From an uncultured Collinsella sp. (GTDB taxonomy: Bacteria > Actinomycetota > Coriobacteriia > Coriobacteriales > Coriobacteriaceae), in the NCBI GenBank assembly GCA_937989875.1, contig CALKBO010000031.1:1-33551 (forward strand): a DNA stretch of 33,551 nucleotides, given 5' to 3'. Of this stretch, positions 32,245 to 33,551 are shown piece after piece (position 1 is the first letter of the stretch; each line of letters opens with the position of its first letter). The notes under the pieces were generated by a model. The model was not told the origin of the DNA. It saw only the letters and a list, made by a program, of their open reading frames with translations, and did no database searches. Both the position numbers and the translations under genes were made by a program.

Positions 32245-33551
32245 TTACTTTTCAGCAGCCTTATTGAGAAAGCCGGAAACGATAGCAAACGCAGCAATCA
32301 TAAGGTTGCAGGCAATGCAGAAGATAAATACTCCCTGGAATGACCCTGCCATGCCGTAAACCTTCATCATGACCGGCATTCCAAAAGCACCGACGACATA
32401 GCCCGCTGAGCAAACGATCGAATAGATCCTTCCAAAATCGCGTGATCCAAAGAGCGAGAGGAGAAGCATCGGCATTGCGGTTCCAACGATGGCGAACATG
32501 ACATCGTTTACACCAGCTGCAATGATGGAAACGGTCTCATTGCTTCCGCCAATGATAAGAAGCAGGAATGAAAGAATGCTGACACCTGTCCATGCGACCG
32601 TTGCTTTAATAGCGCCAAGCTTGTCGCATGTTTTGCCCACGAAGGGATTTAGGAAGATATCGGAGAGTGAAGCTGCCGAGACCATTAAGCTTCCTACGAT
32701 AGGATTGAAACCGACCTCGCTTGCATAGGTTGGAAACAGCTGGTTCATGCAGCAGGTGAGCTGCGCCACGCAAAGCAAGAGGACACAGAGAATAAAAGAC
32801 GGCGTTTTCGCGGCATCGCGGAGTGCCATGCCCGAAAGGACATCTTCCTGCTCATCGGCGCTGCAGCTCTCATGGGTTTCGGAGGCGGTCTCTCCGTACG
32901 GAAGCATATTGCGATCAGAGGGGTTAAGGCGAATGATAAATGCGCTTGCAGGCAAAATCATAGCTGCAGAAACGGCCGCAAGCACGATGTATCCCGTACG
33001 CCAGCCTTGCTGCTCGATGACCAGCGTAATGACAGGACTCAATAACAGCGTGCAGAGAGAATTAACGCCCCAAGCGAGGCCGATGGCGAGACCGGACGAT
33101 TTGCTGAACCATTGGTCAATGACATCGGACATGCAGACGCCCGTTGTAAACGAAAAGCAGATGCCGATCACTGCGGCGGAGACGGTGAACATCCAGACCT
33201 CGGTGTAGAACGCCATTGCGGCGCCGGCGGCAATAAGGACGAGTTCAATGCAAATATGCCATGGTTTGCCGATTACTTTTGGAATGAAGCGACTCAAAAG
33301 CGGAAGCCCAAGCGCAAGGCCAAGAAGAATCGCGGTGAAATAGAAAGAAAAAGAAGTGTAGTCAAAGCCCAGATCTTCACATACTGGAGCAACGAATGAG
33401 CCGGCAATAATGCTATATGTGCCAGTTGTTCCGGCGGACATTAAGCCGAGCGCAATAACGACGACCCAAGCAAATGCGCCGCTTTCACGGAGACAATTTT
33501 TGGCTCTTCGGTGGTTTCTGTGGGAGAGATTCCGGCATAGGCCCAGCTCAG
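32245..33551 (-). CDS. MFS transporter, second paralogue, start not resolved in window
   Basis: This MFS protein is a close relative of the one at 27601, sharing AGTTG.YSIIAGSFVAPVCE, MSDVIDQWF.KS.GLAIGLAW and QLTCCMNQLFPTYASEVGF. The in-frame ATG at 33441 lies inside the first helix (ALGLMSAGTTG), matching residue 23 or so of the paralogue, so the true start is further upstream. The same frame stays open to the window edge but reads as basic non-helical residues. In the next frame an ATG at 33538 gives a plausible start, MPESLPQKPPKSQK, which would join in frame if the TTTTT run at 33497-33501 were one base shorter. No clear ribosome site is visible. GC is lower than in the left part of the window. 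Confidence 0.8.
   Translation of the reverse strand, partial: ELGLCRNLSHRNHRRAKNCLRESGAFAWVVVIALGLMSAGTTGTYSIIAGSFVAPVCEDLGFDYTSFSFYFTAILLGLALGLPLLSRFIPKVIGKPWHICIELVLIAAGAAMAFYTEVWMFTVSAAVIGICFSFTTGVCMSDVIDQWFSKSSGLAIGLAWGVNSLCTLLLSPVITLVIEQQGWRTGYIVLAAVSAAMILPASAFIIRLNPSDRNMLPYGETASETHESCSADEQEDVLSGMALRDAAKTPSFILCVLLLCVAQLTCCMNQLFPTYASEVGFNPIVGSLMVSAASLSDIFLNPFVGKTCDKLGAIKATVAWTGVSILSFLLLIIGGSNETVSIIAAGVNDVMFAIVGTAMPMLLLSLFGSRDFGRIYSIVCSAGYVVGAFGMPVMMKVYGMAGSFQGVFIFCIACNLMIAAFAIVSGFLNKAAEK

Noticed and set aside
1..33551. CRISPR arrays, tRNA, rRNA, transposase or phage genes
   Set aside because: No regularly spaced direct repeats, cloverleaf with a GGTTCGAATCC-like arm, rRNA segment or DDE/integrase motif was seen on either strand.

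Overview
The window looks like chromosomal DNA of a high-GC Gram-positive gut actinomycete. Class Coriobacteriia, and a Collinsella-like genome in particular, is the best fit. This is inference from base composition (roughly 60% GC by eye), strong AGGAGG-type ribosome sites, the actinobacterial look of the proteins, and short intergenic GGGAC/GTCCC repeats. No rRNA, tRNA, transposase, phage gene or CRISPR array was found. Genes are densely packed on both strands, with GC-rich hairpins between most convergent pairs.

Layout. 1-9.6 kb holds housekeeping and transport genes: a GNAT acetyltransferase, a small Cys-rich protein, rsmJ (16S rRNA methylation), two small membrane proteins, rlmA (23S rRNA methylation), a MATE exporter, a LysR regulator divergent from an EamA-type exporter, ung, and a two-gene operon (VUT-family queuosine-precursor transporter, then a short-chain dehydrogenase). 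That operon is preceded by a promoter and a leader that folds like a preQ1-I riboswitch. 9.6-16 kb holds prfC (release factor 3), a YtrA-type GntR / ABC ATPase / ABC permease operon whose ATPase is frameshifted, a YfeO-like ClC protein, a LOG-family phosphoribohydrolase and a two-TM potassium channel.

16-22.7 kb is a sensory block. Two hybrid histidine kinases converge on a small FMN-binding protein gene. The first kinase carries two fused periplasmic solute-binding domains and is cut by an in-frame TAA. The second overlaps by ATGA with a separate solute-binding lipoprotein gene that itself carries a one-base frameshift near its signal peptide. 22.8-27.2 kb holds a MalY/PatB-type PLP lyase, trmO, an unusual XRE-zinc ribbon-TipAS regulator, a glutaredoxin and a tRNA dihydrouridine synthase.

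27.2-27.6 kb is gene-free and filled by a ~183-bp imperfect palindrome flanked by a 12-bp direct repeat. 27.6-33.5 kb is an agmatine catabolism cassette: agmatine deiminase, a carbamoyltransferase and an MFS transporter on the minus strand, a divergent TetR regulator with palindromes in the shared promoter region, and a second paralogous MFS gene running off the window. The end of the window is visibly lower in GC. The expected job is agmatine to N-carbamoylputrescine to putrescine plus carbamoyl phosphate; no carbamate kinase is present in the window.

Four genes are broken or have a reading-frame problem (ABC ATPase, kinase 1, solute-binding lipoprotein, possibly the last MFS). Three of the four fall in homopolymer or dinucleotide runs, so sequence error has to be weighed against real gene decay.
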